Shown here: one piece after another, positions 1 through 5,366 of the stretch
Numbering within the stretch: the stretch's first letter is position 1
Layout of the letters: every line of letters starts with the position of its first letter
DNA from: Baffinella frigidus
Taxonomy: Eukaryota > Cryptophyceae > Cryptomonadales > Baffinellaceae
NCBI GenBank assembly: GCA_026770585.1
Contig: MU646335.1
Location: 565,826 to 577,802 of the forward strand
DNA: 11,977 nt
Direction of reading: 5' to 3'
Program-made: the position numbers and the translations under genes
The notes under the pieces: generated by a model
What the model was told of the DNA's origin: nothing
The model's database searches: none
What the model saw: the letters and a program-made list of their open reading frames with translations, nothing else

Positions 1-42
<42 letters not shown>

Positions 43-84
43 CCTCTCACTCTCACTCTCACTCTCACTCTCTCCCTCTCTCTC
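1..84. repeat. CT/CA microsatellite
   Basis: Pure TC dinucleotides to about position 28, a CA run to about 43, then CT/CACTCT hexamers to about 84. It is directly followed by CGCAG at 84-88, so on the + strand it could be the polypyrimidine tract of an intron. The left edge is cut by the window, so the full length is unknown. Confidence 0.95.
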
Positions 85-88
85 GCAG

Positions 89-250
89 GTCCATGCCGGA
101 CATCGTCACAGTGACGCCACTCGGCAACTTCAAGGGAACAGTGACGATCGACAACGCATACGTCCCGCCCTCGCAGCCCACGGAGGCCCCTGCTCAGGCG
201 CACCCAGAAAGCACTGCGCCCAACATGCCTGTCCTCGTCGCCATTCTCGG
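89..250 (+). CDS. candidate internal exon, product unknown
   Basis: A long pyrimidine tract ending in CAG (86-88) is followed by an open frame whose first ATG is at 93. It begins MPDIVTVTPLGNFKGTVTID and runs into a Pro/Ala-rich stretch. Composition is unremarkable and protein-like, with mixed hydrophobic and polar residues. A possible donor is the GT at 251 (CTCGG/GTACCC); without splicing the frame stays open to 398. From about 239 the DNA matches a dispersed repeat (copies at 514 and 778), so the true 3' edge may lie earlier. I do not recognise the protein. It could also be a chance frame next to a microsatellite. Confidence 0.3.
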
Positions 251-276
251 GTACCCTCTCCAAGAACGCCACACCC
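239..276 (+). repeat. short dispersed repeat Q, copy 1 (partial)
   Basis: The stretch CATTCTCGGGTACCCTCTCC, followed by AAGAACGCCACACC, matches the 3' part of the longer copies at 514-588 and 778-852. It overlaps the end of the candidate exon at 89-250, which is one reason to doubt that exon's boundary. Confidence 0.6.
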
Positions 277-354
277 CCACACGGTGGACTACGAACTTTT
301 CATCAAAAGTCAACTTACCGATGATTCACTTTGAGGATTTTCTCAGGCAAATTA

Positions 355-381
355 GTCACGTGACACCCCGGAATCCGGGGT
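355..381. repeat. two adjacent perfect palindromes
   Basis: GTCACGTGAC (355-364) is a 10-nt palindrome with a CACGTG core, directly followed by ACCCCGGAATCCGGGGT (365-381), a 17-nt perfect inverted repeat around one base. A few bases on, ACCTTCGTAGCCC (388-400) resembles the inner terminus of the B elements, so this may be the edge of a decayed B copy. A regulatory role (CACGTG is an E-box/G-box) is only a possibility. Confidence 0.6.
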
Positions 382-513
382 CAGCGAAACCTTCGTAGCC
401 CACCGAGTGGAGATCCCCTCCCCATGTAGGATCAATGGAGTTATCTAAAAACACTGTCAATCTCAACGATTTCTGGTACACATCGAAGAGTTTTAAAGCT
501 TCCAAATGTACAG

Positions 514-588
514 AATGGAGTGGGGTGAGTTCCTGGGGTGCAGGGTAGGCATTCTCGGGTACGCTCTCCAACAACCCCACACACAGAG
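514..588 (+). repeat. dispersed repeat Q, copy 2
   Basis: Begins AATGGAGTGGGGTGAGTTCC and ends near CTCTCCAACAACCCC. It matches 778-852 nearly base for base over about 75 bp; a shorter 3' part recurs at 239. It lies directly upstream of element M1, so Q-M1-Q is the local order. No coding signal is visible. Confidence 0.8.
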
Positions 589-594
589 CCCCCC

Positions 595-765
595 CCACTC
601 GAAAATACTGCAGGAACCTATTTACCTGTGGGGTTGTAAACATTTGTACCAGGATAGGGTGTTCAAACCTCGTGACTGCGCTAGTTTTGCAGAGTAACGT
701 GACCAATCAACGAACTTTTCAAAGTACATTGGTTTTAAATAGGCCCCTCTAGCGTTCTCGTGTGG
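595..765 (+). mobile_element. MITE-like element M, copy 1
   Basis: A second copy lies at 8196-8378. Both contain GTGGGGTTGTAAACATTTGT, then ACCAGGATAGGGTGTT, a diverged middle, and the identical block GGTTTTAAATAGGCCCCTCT before the right end. The right end reads CTAGCGTTCTCGTGTGGC; the left end (CCACTCGAAAATACTGCAGG) is a decayed version of its inverse, much clearer in copy 2. No open frame. Superfamily cannot be assigned because no target duplication is evident. Confidence 0.6.
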
Positions 766-777
766 CCCTACAGGATC

Positions 778-852
778 AATGGAGTGGGGTGAGTTCCTGG
801 GGTGCAGGATAGGCATGATCGGGGATGCTCTCCAACAACCCCGCACCCAGAA
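778..852 (+). repeat. dispersed repeat Q, copy 3
   Basis: Same sequence as 514-588 with scattered substitutions (for example GGCATGATCGGGGATGC in place of GGCATTCTCGGGTACGC). Together with copy 2 it brackets element M1. Confidence 0.8.
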
Positions 853-921
853 CCTCCCCGCCGTAGGATCAAGGGCGTGGGATGCGTTTTGAGGTGCTGG
901 ATAGCACCTGACTCCGACCAT

Positions 922-1150
922 CCACCAACCCTCACGGGCGGACCAAATCGACCATCTCCGACCTGTTGTGCAAAAAATTATAAAACTTTCAAACTCTCCT
1001 ATCTGTTTTCAAACTCTCTTATCCGCCCGTGAGAGTCCGTGGGACTTTCAACCTATTTTGTTTTTGTCAGCCACCCCAGATCTGGGGGGTCTGCAAGGAA
1101 GAAATTGCTCCACGAATTCGTTGATTTGGGCTCACCGTGAGGGTTGGTGG
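922..1150. mobile_element. inverted-repeat element N (single copy)
   Basis: CCACCAACCCTCACGG (922-937) is repeated in perfect inverse orientation at 1135-1150, and CCAAATCGAC (943-952) pairs imperfectly with 1120-1129, giving arms of about 30 bp. CACGGGCGG (933-941) also pairs with 1023-1031, so alternative folds exist. The interior is AT-richer and holds a direct repeat around TTTCAAACTCTCYTATC and a perfect 14-nt palindrome CCCCAGATCTGGGG (1074-1087). No second copy is in the window, so mobility is inferred from structure only. Confidence 0.5.
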
Positions 1151-1320
1151 GTGTATGCAGCTATGAGCTTGAAACTGGGCAAGTGGGCCCTCTATTGTTG
1201 TAAAGTAACTGACACTTAATCCCCCTGTCACGGCATCGCCTCACTCCTAGGCCCTCTATTGTTGAAAAGCAACTCACGCGTCATCCCCCAAGCAGCGCCT
1301 CTCTCCGGCAGCGTCTCGCT
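1151..1320 (+). repeat. tandem unit P, copy 1
   Basis: Carries GCAGCTATGAGCTTGAAACT, then GGGCCCTCTATTGTTG twice (1186 and 1250 regions), then CTCACGCGTCATCCCCCAAG and CAGCGCCTCTCTCC. The same ordered blocks recur at 1434-1526 and 1688-1855. An internal partial duplication makes this copy contain the CTCTATTGTTG block twice. Short open frames across the copies share KATHASSPKQRLSPD, but frame conservation between near-identical repeats is not evidence of coding. Confidence 0.75.
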
Positions 1321-1326
1321 CCTGGG

Positions 1327-1431
1327 TATCCGTAGGAACCCCCCCTATGCCCCTACGGATTGCCTACCGTAGGGTCCTAGGTCTTATCGCTTAAGGGTTA
1401 TCCAGAAATCCCTTCAAAGTCCGGTGTGTGG
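1327..1431 (+). mobile_element. B-family element, left end missing
   Basis: Matches the right two thirds of the 161-bp B family: TATCCGTAGGAACC, CCTACCGTAGG, TCCTAGGTCTTATCGCTTAA, then the right terminus CCCTTCAAAGTCCGGTGTGTGG. The left terminus (CCACACAGCG..) is absent and replaced by unit P sequence, so this copy is truncated or recombined. Confidence 0.8.
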
Positions 1432-1433
1432 AT

Positions 1434-1526
1434 GGATGTAAAGCAACTCACGCTTCATCCCCCAAGCAGCGCCTCTCTCCTGATTCTCGCAACGGCAATC
1501 CTCGTAGTGGTCATGCGCGCTCGCCG
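1434..1526 (+). repeat. tandem unit P, copy 2
   Basis: Holds GTAAAGCAACTCACGCTTCA, CAAGCAGCGCCTCTCTCC and TGATTCTCGCAACGGCAATC, matching copies 1 and 3. Its right edge abuts the full-length B element at 1527, and its left edge follows the truncated B at 1431. P and B therefore alternate, suggesting that a composite P-B unit was tandemly duplicated. Confidence 0.75.
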
Positions 1527-1687
1527 CCACACAGCGAGCTACGAAAGGATTTTCGGGCACTCAGTGCCCGAGTTTCCGTTACCTTATCCGTAGGAACCCC
1601 CCTATGCACCTACGGGTTTCCTACCGTAGGTTCCTAGGTCTTATCGCTTAGGGGTTATGCAACACCCCTTCGAAGTCCGCTGTGTGG
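1527..1687 (+). mobile_element. B-family MITE-like element, full length
   Basis: 161 bp. The ends are CCACACAGCGAGCTACGAA and its inverse TTCGAAGTCCGCTGTGTGG. Next to the left arm lies a small hairpin (CGGGCACTCAGTGCCCG), then GTTACCTTATCCGTAGG, AACCCCCCTATG, CCTACCGTAGG, TCCTAGG and TTATCGCTTAGGGGTTAT. Two other copies, 4857-5017 and 9446-9606, have exactly the same length, which argues for a defined transposition unit. No coding capacity. Flanking 8-mers here do not match each other. Confidence 0.85.
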
Positions 1688-1855
1688 TGTGCAGCTATGA
1701 GCGTGAAACTGGGCGAGCGCGCGAGCAAGCGGGGCCTCTATTGTTGTAAAGCGACTCACGCGTCATCCCCCAAGCAGCGTCTCTCTCCTGATTTTCGCAA
1801 CGGCAATCCTCTCAGTGGTCCTCCGCGCACGCCGTCTCCAGTGCGTCCCCTCCCC
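1688..1855 (+). repeat. tandem unit P, copy 3
   Basis: The most complete copy: GCAGCTATGAGCGTGAAACT, GGCGAGCGCGCGAGCAAG, GGCCTCTATTGTTGTAAAGC, the CTCACGCGTCATCCCCCAAG block, and a 3' part CACGCCGTCTCCAGTGCGTC that recurs at 2052-2089. It ends where element C1 begins. Confidence 0.75.
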
Positions 1856-1959
1856 TATCCCTTACGTGACCAGTAGGCTCATACGCCCTACCGTAGGGCC
1901 CTAGGACCTGCCTAGGGCTTCCACGGGCGATTATTCACTCGTTGGTCACTTAAGGGATA
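1856..1959 (-). mobile_element. C-family MITE-like element, copy 1
   Basis: 104 bp, flanked by TA on both sides. Terminal repeats are TCCCTTACGTGACC and GGTCACTTAAGGGA; the core GCCCTACCGTAGGGCCCTAG lies between. It is the reverse orientation of the copy at 6242-6345, which has the same length. No coding capacity. The TA flanks and hairpin shape fit a non-autonomous Tc1/mariner-type element; the superfamily is inferred only from the TA. Confidence 0.8.
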
Positions 1960-2012
1960 GGTCCGTTAGGTTCGTCGAGCTCCCAACACAGGCGGACACT
2001 GGGACTGCACTG
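1960..2012. repeat. D-family arm (right half only)
   Basis: GGTCCGTTAGGTTCGTCGAG, then CTCCCAACACAGGCGGACACTGG, closely matches the right arm of the D palindrome at 2405-2457. The corresponding left arm is missing: upstream of element C1 lies unit P sequence instead. A recombination at or beside C1 could explain the missing half. Confidence 0.7.
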
Positions 2013-2040
2013 CGAGCCAGGATGTTTTACCTTCAGTCAA

Positions 2041-2088
2041 CATTATCCGCACACGCCGCCTTCAGTGCGTCCCCCCCCCTATCCCTTA
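2041..2088 (+). repeat. unit P 3' remnant with a C-like terminus
   Basis: CACGCCGCCTTCAGTGCGTC followed by a C run and CTATCCCTTA matches 1828-1865, where the same bases lead into element C1. Here they lead straight into a B terminus at 2089 instead. This suggests that B entered, or recombined at, the first ten bases of a C copy. Confidence 0.6.
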
Positions 2089-2184
2089 CCACACAGCGGG
2101 CTACGAAGGGATTTTCGGCCCATTTCGGGCCGAGTTTCCGTGACCTTATCCGTAGGAGCCCCCCTATGCCTCTACGGATTGCCT
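2089..2184 (+). mobile_element. B-family element, right end missing
   Basis: Begins CCACACAGCGGGCTACGAAG, contains the inner hairpin CGGCCCATTTCGGGCCG, GTGACCTTATCCGTAGG and GCCCCCCTATGCC, then leaves the family after GGATTGCCT. The next bases (CCCCATCTCTTAAGTGTG) resemble a degraded C terminus. Truncated copy with no right terminal repeat. Confidence 0.8.
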
Positions 2185-2239
2185 CCCCTCCCCCATCTCT
2201 TAAGTGTGAAGGGGTTTGATGTGATCTTAAAGGAAGCAT

Positions 2240-2467
2240 GGCCTTTCTACAAAAAGTTCCGGTGTCCGTCTTATGTTGGGAGCTCGAAGAACCTCAAGGA
2301 CCTAAAGTGGCGAGGCAGTCAAATTTGACCGCCAAGAGGTCCTAGGCAGGTCCTACGGCCCTACGGTAGGGCGTATTATGAGCCTACTCGCCACTCAAGG
2401 GATAGGTCCGTTAGGTTCTTCGAGCGCCCAACATAGGCGGACACTGGAACTGGTTTTGCAGAAAGGC
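2240..2467. mobile_element. D-family large inverted repeat carrying a C element
   Basis: The left arm (2240-2298) begins GGCCTTTCTACAAAAAGTTC and continues through TATGTTGGGAGCTCGAAGAA to CAAGGACC; the right arm (2405-2467) is its inverse, from GGTCCGTTAGGTTCTTCGAG to GAAAGGCC. The arms are about 60 bp with few mismatches. The centre is interrupted by C copy 2. Removing C leaves the central palindrome GGACC-TA-GGTCC, so C inserted at the TA of a CCTAGG centre. Related arms occur at 1960-2012 and at 4163-4250 / 4742-4792. Confidence 0.8.
2299..2404 (+). mobile_element. C-family element, copy 2, nested in D
   Basis: Reads TAAAGTGGCGAGGCAGTC, AAATTTGACCGCCAAGAGG, TCCTAGGCAGG, CCTACGGTAGGGCGTATTATG and ends GCCACTCAAGGGATA. 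The left terminus has lost about six bases relative to TATCCCTTAAGTGGC. It shares the CAGTCAAATTTGAC subterminal block with copy 4 (7231-7336), so these two form a subgroup distinct from copies 1 and 3. Confidence 0.8.
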
Positions 2468-2506
2468 CCCAACTGCCACCCCTCGCGTCTCATCCACCGT
2501 TCTCAT

Positions 2507-2652
2507 CCGGGAACATGTTTAATTTAACAGAAAATGGCCTATCAAACCGGGTTCTGGTCCTAATTAAATTTACTTACGGCCCTAATTAACCTTCGTCCAA
2601 CTCCTATGAACAAACATGGATCCATTTTCTTTTAAATTAAACATGTCCCCGG
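2507..2652. mobile_element. inverted-repeat element K (single copy)
   Basis: The arms are CCGGGAACATGTTTAATTTA.. at the left and its inverse ..TAAATTAAACATGTCCCCGG at the right, about 32 bp each with few mismatches (continuing AGAAAATGG). The interior is AT-rich (CTAATTAAATTTACTTACGG). About 146 bp in all. It is compositionally unlike the GC-rich families around it. No open frame and no second full copy in the window. Confidence 0.65.
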
Positions 2653-2711
2653 AATAGTTCACTTCCTCGCGTACATGCTCTGGTGCAACGTTGCCTGGCG
2701 CGAGCTTGGGG

Positions 2712-2747
2712 TGATGGTCAAATTGATGGCGAAATTGATGGTCAAAC
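2712..2747 (+). repeat. three copies of a 12-bp repeat
   Basis: GATGGTCAAATT, GATGGCGAAATT and GATGGTCAAACA in tandem. The unit is divisible by three, so a + strand frame through it reads DGQIDGEIDGQ; nothing else supports coding there. Confidence 0.8.
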
Positions 2748-2814
2748 ACGGAGGGGGCTCATAACCATCGCAGGAGGCGTAAGGCGCCGGCGCTTCAGGG
2801 GTCCTCTGCCGATC

Positions 2815-2858
2815 TCGTCCACGCGATGCAGCAGCCCACCAACAATGCCCCGGTACTT
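2815..2858 (+). repeat. duplicated 44-bp segment, copy 1
   Basis: TCGTCCACGCGATGCAGCAG then CCCACCAACAATGCCCCGGTA. The second copy is at 3035-3078. On the + strand both read in one frame as VHAMQQP(T/A)N(N/I)APV, so this may be an exon fragment. Substitutions are too few to test for selection. Confidence 0.7.
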
Positions 2859-2885
2859 GTTAGAGGAGGCCCAGCCTCAAAAGTT

Positions 2886-2945
2886 GATTCATAGGAGAAA
2901 TCATAGGAGAAATCACTATGGCATAGGTAAATTTACTTATGAATC
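2886..2945. repeat. short inverted repeat with a 12-bp direct repeat
   Basis: GATTCATA (2886-2893) is inverted as TATGAATC (2938-2945). Inside, AAATCATAGGAG is tandemly repeated, followed by GGTAAATTTACTTATG. The AAATTTACTTA block also occurs in element K and in diverged form near 4312, hinting at a decayed K-like family. Confidence 0.5.
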
Positions 2946-2962
2946 CTAGTTAAATCAATTAC

Positions 2963-3031
2963 GCCCCCAGAAAATCCTGAGATGGCCAGCAAAGATCAAG
3001 GGCCCTATGGTGGTCCTGGGGGGGGTGGGCG
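2963..3031 (+). mobile_element. A-family core remnant
   Basis: GCCCCCAGAAAATCCTGAG .. GGGCCCTATGGTGGTCCTGG and a G run mirror the interior of the A elements (GGGCCCTATGGTGGTCCTAG at 3294-3313), but both terminal repeats are missing. It is directly followed by the duplicated segment at 3035. Confidence 0.55.
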
Positions 3032-3034
3032 TTT

Positions 3035-3078
3035 CGTCCACGCGATGCAGCAGCCCGCCAACATCGCCCCGGTAACCG
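3035..3078 (+). repeat. duplicated 44-bp segment, copy 2
   Basis: TCGTCCACGCGATGCAGCAG then CCCGCCAACATCGCCCCGGTA, paired with 2815-2858 (about 220 bp upstream). Confidence 0.7.
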
Positions 3079-3132
3079 CTGCCGAGCGAGGAGTCGCGGA
3101 CGGGACACAATTTTAAAGAGGTTTAAAAACTT

Positions 3133-3203
3133 TGCCCTGAACCCTGAAGGAAAAGGACTTGACAAATGGAAAAGCCAGGTCCGGAATCCGGACCTGGCTT
3201 TTA
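3133..3203 (+). repeat. palindrome repeat R, copy 1
   Basis: CCCTGAACCCTGAAGGAAAA, then GGACTT, then a 33-nt perfect palindrome at 3170-3202 (AAAAGCCAGGTCCGG, AAT, and the inverse CCGGACCTGGCTTTT). The same module, inverted and slightly diverged, is at 9121-9188. In RNA this would be a 15-bp hairpin. It looks like a bacterial terminator, but the setting is eukaryotic, so a mobile or structural RNA module is more likely. No function assigned. Confidence 0.75.
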
Positions 3204-3233
3204 AACGAACCCCCGATTGCCTCGATAGCGGAA

Positions 3234-3346
3234 GGGGTACCTCGCTCATAAGAAACTGCCTACTCTGAGGACCCTACAGGATGCATATGCCTAGGGCCCT
3301 ATGGTGGTCCTAGGGGGGAGGTCGTTTCTTATGAGCGAGGTACCCC
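3234..3346 (+). mobile_element. A-family MITE, copy 1
   Basis: Left arm GGGGTACCTCGCTCATAAGA, right arm TTTCTTATGAGCGAGGTACC, with the family core (GACCCTACAG, ATGCCTAGGGCCCTATGGTG, GTCCTAGGGG) between. Unlike other copies, the outermost TACA/TGTA is altered on both sides (GGAAGGGG.., ..CCCCGGTA), so the target duplication is not visible. Non-coding. Confidence 0.9.
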
Positions 3347-3421
3347 GGTACTTGCTAGGTTGGTTTGGCTTGTGGTTGTTGACGGGACAGTGGTGCGCAG
3401 GTTGGGATTGTTCAGGTGAAC

Positions 3422-3548
3422 AGAGAGAGAGAGAGCGAGCGAGAGAGAGAGAGAGAGAGAGGGAGAAAGAGAAAGAGAGAGGGAGAGAGGGAGAGAGGGA
3501 GAGAGGGAGAGAGAGAGGGAGAGAGAGGGAGAGAGAGGGAGAGAGAGA
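3422..3548. repeat. GA-rich microsatellite
   Basis: About 127 bp of GA dinucleotides with GGGAGA interruptions. It encodes Glu/Arg-rich frames on + and Leu/Ser-rich frames on -, which are artefacts of composition. It is the complement type of the CT tract at the start of the window. Confidence 0.95.
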
Positions 3549-3630
3549 TTGTCAATATCGGAGTCAGGTCGGGGTTCGGGAAATGCCCGAATACCGACCC
3601 GCAAATGCCCGACTAACAGGAGCCTGTTTC

Positions 3631-3675
3631 TCTCTGATGTGGGCGTGTGGGCCGCTGTGGGGCGGTACGGTGCAC
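3631..3675 (+). repeat. duplicated 45-bp segment H, copy 1
   Basis: TCTCTGATGTGGGCGTGTGG then GCCGCTGTGGGGCGGTACGG; two internal mismatches against 3922-3966. On + one frame reads LSDVGVWAAVGRYGA in both copies; on - one frame reads APYRPTAAHTPTSER. Neither is supported beyond the duplication. Confidence 0.8.
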
Positions 3676-3921
3676 CTTGCAACGCTGCTACTGAAAAACT
3701 CTGGCCCGCTCTGCCCACATAGTCATTTTAAAACGAAACTGGGGTTGATAGTCAGCTTTTGCTCAAAATATATCAACGTTGAGTCTGAAATTATTCTAAT
3801 CCGTGGCCATATCCCCCTAAAGTTGTGGGAATTGGAGCCGTCGAGGTCGGAATCCAACCGCGGTTAGAGGATAGGGCGGGGTGGGACTTTCCAGTAGTGG
3901 GATGTCACGGTTTCAACGCCC
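3676..3921. other. no recognisable feature
   Basis: AT-richer sequence around 3720-3800 (ATATATCAACGTTGAGTCTG) and a G-rich patch at 3865-3890. No inverted repeat, long coding frame or RNA gene was seen. Confidence 0.5.
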
Positions 3922-3966
3922 TCTCTGATGTGGGCGTGTGGGCCGCAGTGGGGCGGTACGGAGCAC
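3922..3966 (+). repeat. duplicated 45-bp segment H, copy 2
   Basis: Second copy of the 3631-3675 segment; homology ends abruptly after GGTACGGAGCAC. The flanks on both sides differ, so only the short segment was duplicated or it belongs to a wider dispersed family. Confidence 0.8.
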
Positions 3967-4162
3967 GTCGGCCCACCCACGGAGTGCTAACTGGTAACAC
4001 CCTCTCCTGGTAGGAGGTGGAGTTAGAATCCATCCGGAAAACGCTCGTATGAGCGGCCGACACGGGGTACAGTAAGTGGCACAATGCGTAGCATGTGCGG
4101 CGCTGACGCTGGTTGTTCGGCAATAAATTATCAATCTCTCTAACACCCTCTCCCTTTCCAAA

Positions 4163-4250
4163 CATGCTTTCTTTGCAGTCCTTTCTACGGAAGGGCGTGT
4201 CGTTGGCATATGTTGGGAGAAATCAAAACCTAAAGGACCTAAAGGACCAT
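4163..4250. mobile_element. D-family left arm, second locus
   Basis: AACATGCTTTCTTTGCAGTC, CTTTCTACGGAAGGGCGTGT, CGTTGGCATATGTTGGGAG and AACCTAAAGGACCTAAAGGACC. It pairs inversely with 4742-4792 (AGGTCCTTAAGGTTTTAATT, TCGCCCAACATATGCCGACG, ACACGCCC) and aligns with the left arm at 2240-2298. The two arms are about 490 bp apart, with element E between, so this is a larger or more heavily loaded D element. Confidence 0.7.
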
Positions 4251-4281
4251 CTCCAACGACAACTGAATCACTCCCCTACTC

Positions 4282-4366
4282 AGCGTTTTCATTTAATCAG
4301 GAGGCCTAATTGAATTTACTATCCCCTAACTCATTCTCCTATTCAACCTCCGATTGAAAAGGAACT
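4282..4366. repeat. AT-rich imperfect inverted repeat
   Basis: CGTTTTCATTTAATCAGGAGG near 4282-4302 pairs imperfectly with CCTCCGATTGAAAAGG near 4350-4365. The interior has CTAATTGAATTTACTA, similar to the interior of element K. Probably a decayed short element inside D. Confidence 0.4.
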
Positions 4367-4413
4367 GGTTTGTTTTTTCTTCCGAGATGAGTTTGGGCCC
4401 GGCCCACCCATTA

Positions 4414-4565
4414 ATAGGGTAGCGGACTGCAAATGGGGTAGTTAGGCCTACGGTATTACCTACGGTAGGCCGTAGGGGTTTTCGTAGGAGCCCCCCTAGG
4501 CCCCTACGGCCTACCGTAGTCAATACCGTAGGCCCAACTACCCCATTTTCAGTCCAGTATCCTAT
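4414..4565. mobile_element. 152-bp near-perfect palindrome, element E
   Basis: The left arm runs ATAGGGTAGCGGACTGCAAA, TGGGGTAGTTAGGCCTACGG, TATTACCTACGGTAGGCCGT; the right arm is its inverse with only scattered mismatches, ending CAGTCCAGTATCCTAT. The centre carries TTCGTAGGAGCCCCCCTAGG. It is nearly all arm with a very short loop and has no coding capacity. The GTAGGAGCCCCCCTA block at the centre also lies in B elements, and CCTACGGTAGG and CCTAGG are shared with A, C and F. Confidence 0.75.
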
Positions 4566-4703
4566 GACCATGCAGCGCTACATAATCCAATAATTGACTT
4601 GTGTCATAATCCAATAATGTGGATGCAACGCTACGACCTGGCAACAACCGCTCCAAAAATGATATCTTAAAAAGTGTTCTGTGAAAAAGCGTGACCGTAG
4701 ATG

Positions 4704-4746
4704 GAGCGAGGCTTTCTCAAGCGGGTTTGCCCTGCGAGCCTTCAGG
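4704..4746 (+). repeat. direct repeat of about 43 bp, copy 1
   Basis: GAGCGAGGCTTTCTCAAGCG, GGTTTGCCCTGCGAGCC. Diverged copy at 4796-4838. The two copies flank the right D arm at 4742-4792, so the pair could mark a duplication made during insertion or a later tandem duplication. Confidence 0.6.
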
Positions 4747-4792
4747 TCCTTAAGGTTTTAATTTCGCCCAACATATGCCGACGACACGCCCT
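4742..4792. mobile_element. D-family right arm, second locus
   Basis: Inverse partner of 4163-4250: AGGTCCTTAAGGTTTTAATT then TCGCCCAACATATGCCGACG and ACACGCCC. Aligns with the right arms at 1960 and 2405 through CCCAACA-A-GCGGAC. Confidence 0.7.
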
Positions 4793-4795
4793 CCC

Positions 4796-4838
4796 GAGCG
4801 AGGTTTTGGAGTCAGGTTTTGCCCTGCGAACCTTGCCT
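4796..4838 (+). repeat. direct repeat of about 43 bp, copy 2
   Basis: GAGCGAGGTTTTGGAGTCAG, GTTTTGCCCTGCGAACCTTG; diverged copy of 4704-4746. Confidence 0.6.
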
Positions 4839-4856
4839 TCCATGCGCTGACAGTCA

Positions 4857-5017
4857 CCACAAAGCGGTCTAAGAAGAGATTTTCTGCCCAGATCGGGCCA
4901 CCTTTCCGTTACCTTATCCGCAGGAACCCCCCTATGTCCCTACGGGTCGCCTACCGTAGGGTCGTATGTCTTATCGCTTAGAGGTTATTCAAAATCCCTC
5001 CGTAGCCCGCTGTGTGG
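4857..5017 (+). mobile_element. B-family MITE-like element, full length
   Basis: 161 bp. Left end CCACAAAGCGGTCTAAGAAG, more diverged than other copies; right end CTCCGTAGCCCGCTGTGTGG. Internal blocks GTTACCTTATCCGCAGG, AACCCCCCTATG, CCTACCGTAGGG and CTTATCGCTTAGAGGTTAT follow the family order. The inner hairpin GCCCAGATCGGGC keeps pairing although its sequence differs from the copies at 1527 and 2089, suggesting that structure was retained. Flanking 8-mers do not match. Confidence 0.85.
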
Positions 5018-5045
5018 CGTGTGTTCTGTTTTGGACGTCAACCCC

Positions 5046-5166
5046 TACAGGGCCTACTCGAAATTAAAGACACGCACTGCCCTAGGGTCCTACCGTAGGC
5101 CTACGCCTAGGAGCATAGGGCCACCCTGGGGGCGGTGCGTGTTCTTGATTTCGAGTAACCCCTGTA
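5046..5166 (+). mobile_element. element F, relative of family A
   Basis: 121 bp. It starts TACAGGGCCTACTCGAAATT and ends GATTTCGAGTAACCCCTGTA, so the outer TACAGGG/CCCCTGTA matches family A, while the subterminal repeat (CTCGAAATYAA.GACACGCACYGCC) is different. The core ACCGTAGGCCTACGCCTAGG resembles A and C. It is flanked by TA like the A copies. It could use the same transposase as A, since the outer bases are shared. Confidence 0.75.
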
Positions 5167-5179
5167 CCCCGAGCAGGCC

Positions 5180-5357
5180 GACTCCCAAGAGGAGTGAAGA
5201 AGCGCCTCCGACTTCCAAGAGGAGTGACGAAGCGCCTCCGACTTCCAAGAGGAGTGACGAAGCGCCTCCGACTTCCAAGAGGAGTGACGAAGCACCTCCG
5301 ACTTCCAAGAGGAGTGACGAAGCACCTCCGACTTCCAAGAGGAGTGACGAAGCACCT
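5180..5357 (+). repeat. 30-bp minisatellite, six units
   Basis: Units start at 5180, 5210, 5240, 5270, 5300 and 5330; consensus GACTTCCAAGAGGAGTGACG then AAGCGCCTCC. The first unit differs at two sites; the fourth and later units share CACC for CGCC, so the array grew by duplicating neighbours. It lies between the ends of F and A2. Because 30 is a multiple of three and no unit has a stop in most frames, long frames stay open on both strands (one + frame reads PTSKRSDEAP per unit); this does not show coding. Confidence 0.95.
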
Positions 5358-5366
5358 TTCGTGCAC

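Noticed and set aside
624-700. Pol III B-box/SINE promoter in element M (GTGTTCAAACCTCG)
   Set aside because: The match to the B-box is partial, copy 2 has GTTCCAACC, no A-box or tRNA fold was found, and there is no A-rich tail.
3170-3202. Rho-independent terminator
   Set aside because: A strong stem flanked by A/T runs, but no bacterial gene lies upstream, the palindrome is perfectly symmetric, and a second dispersed copy exists in a eukaryotic repeat setting.
3301-3867. 188-codon + strand frame rich in Arg/Glu
   Set aside because: Its centre is the GA microsatellite and its start lies inside element A1; both ends lack protein-like support.
5180-5357. CRISPR-like array of 30-bp repeats
   Set aside because: The units are directly adjacent with no unique spacers, there are no cas genes, and the setting is eukaryotic. 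It is a minisatellite.
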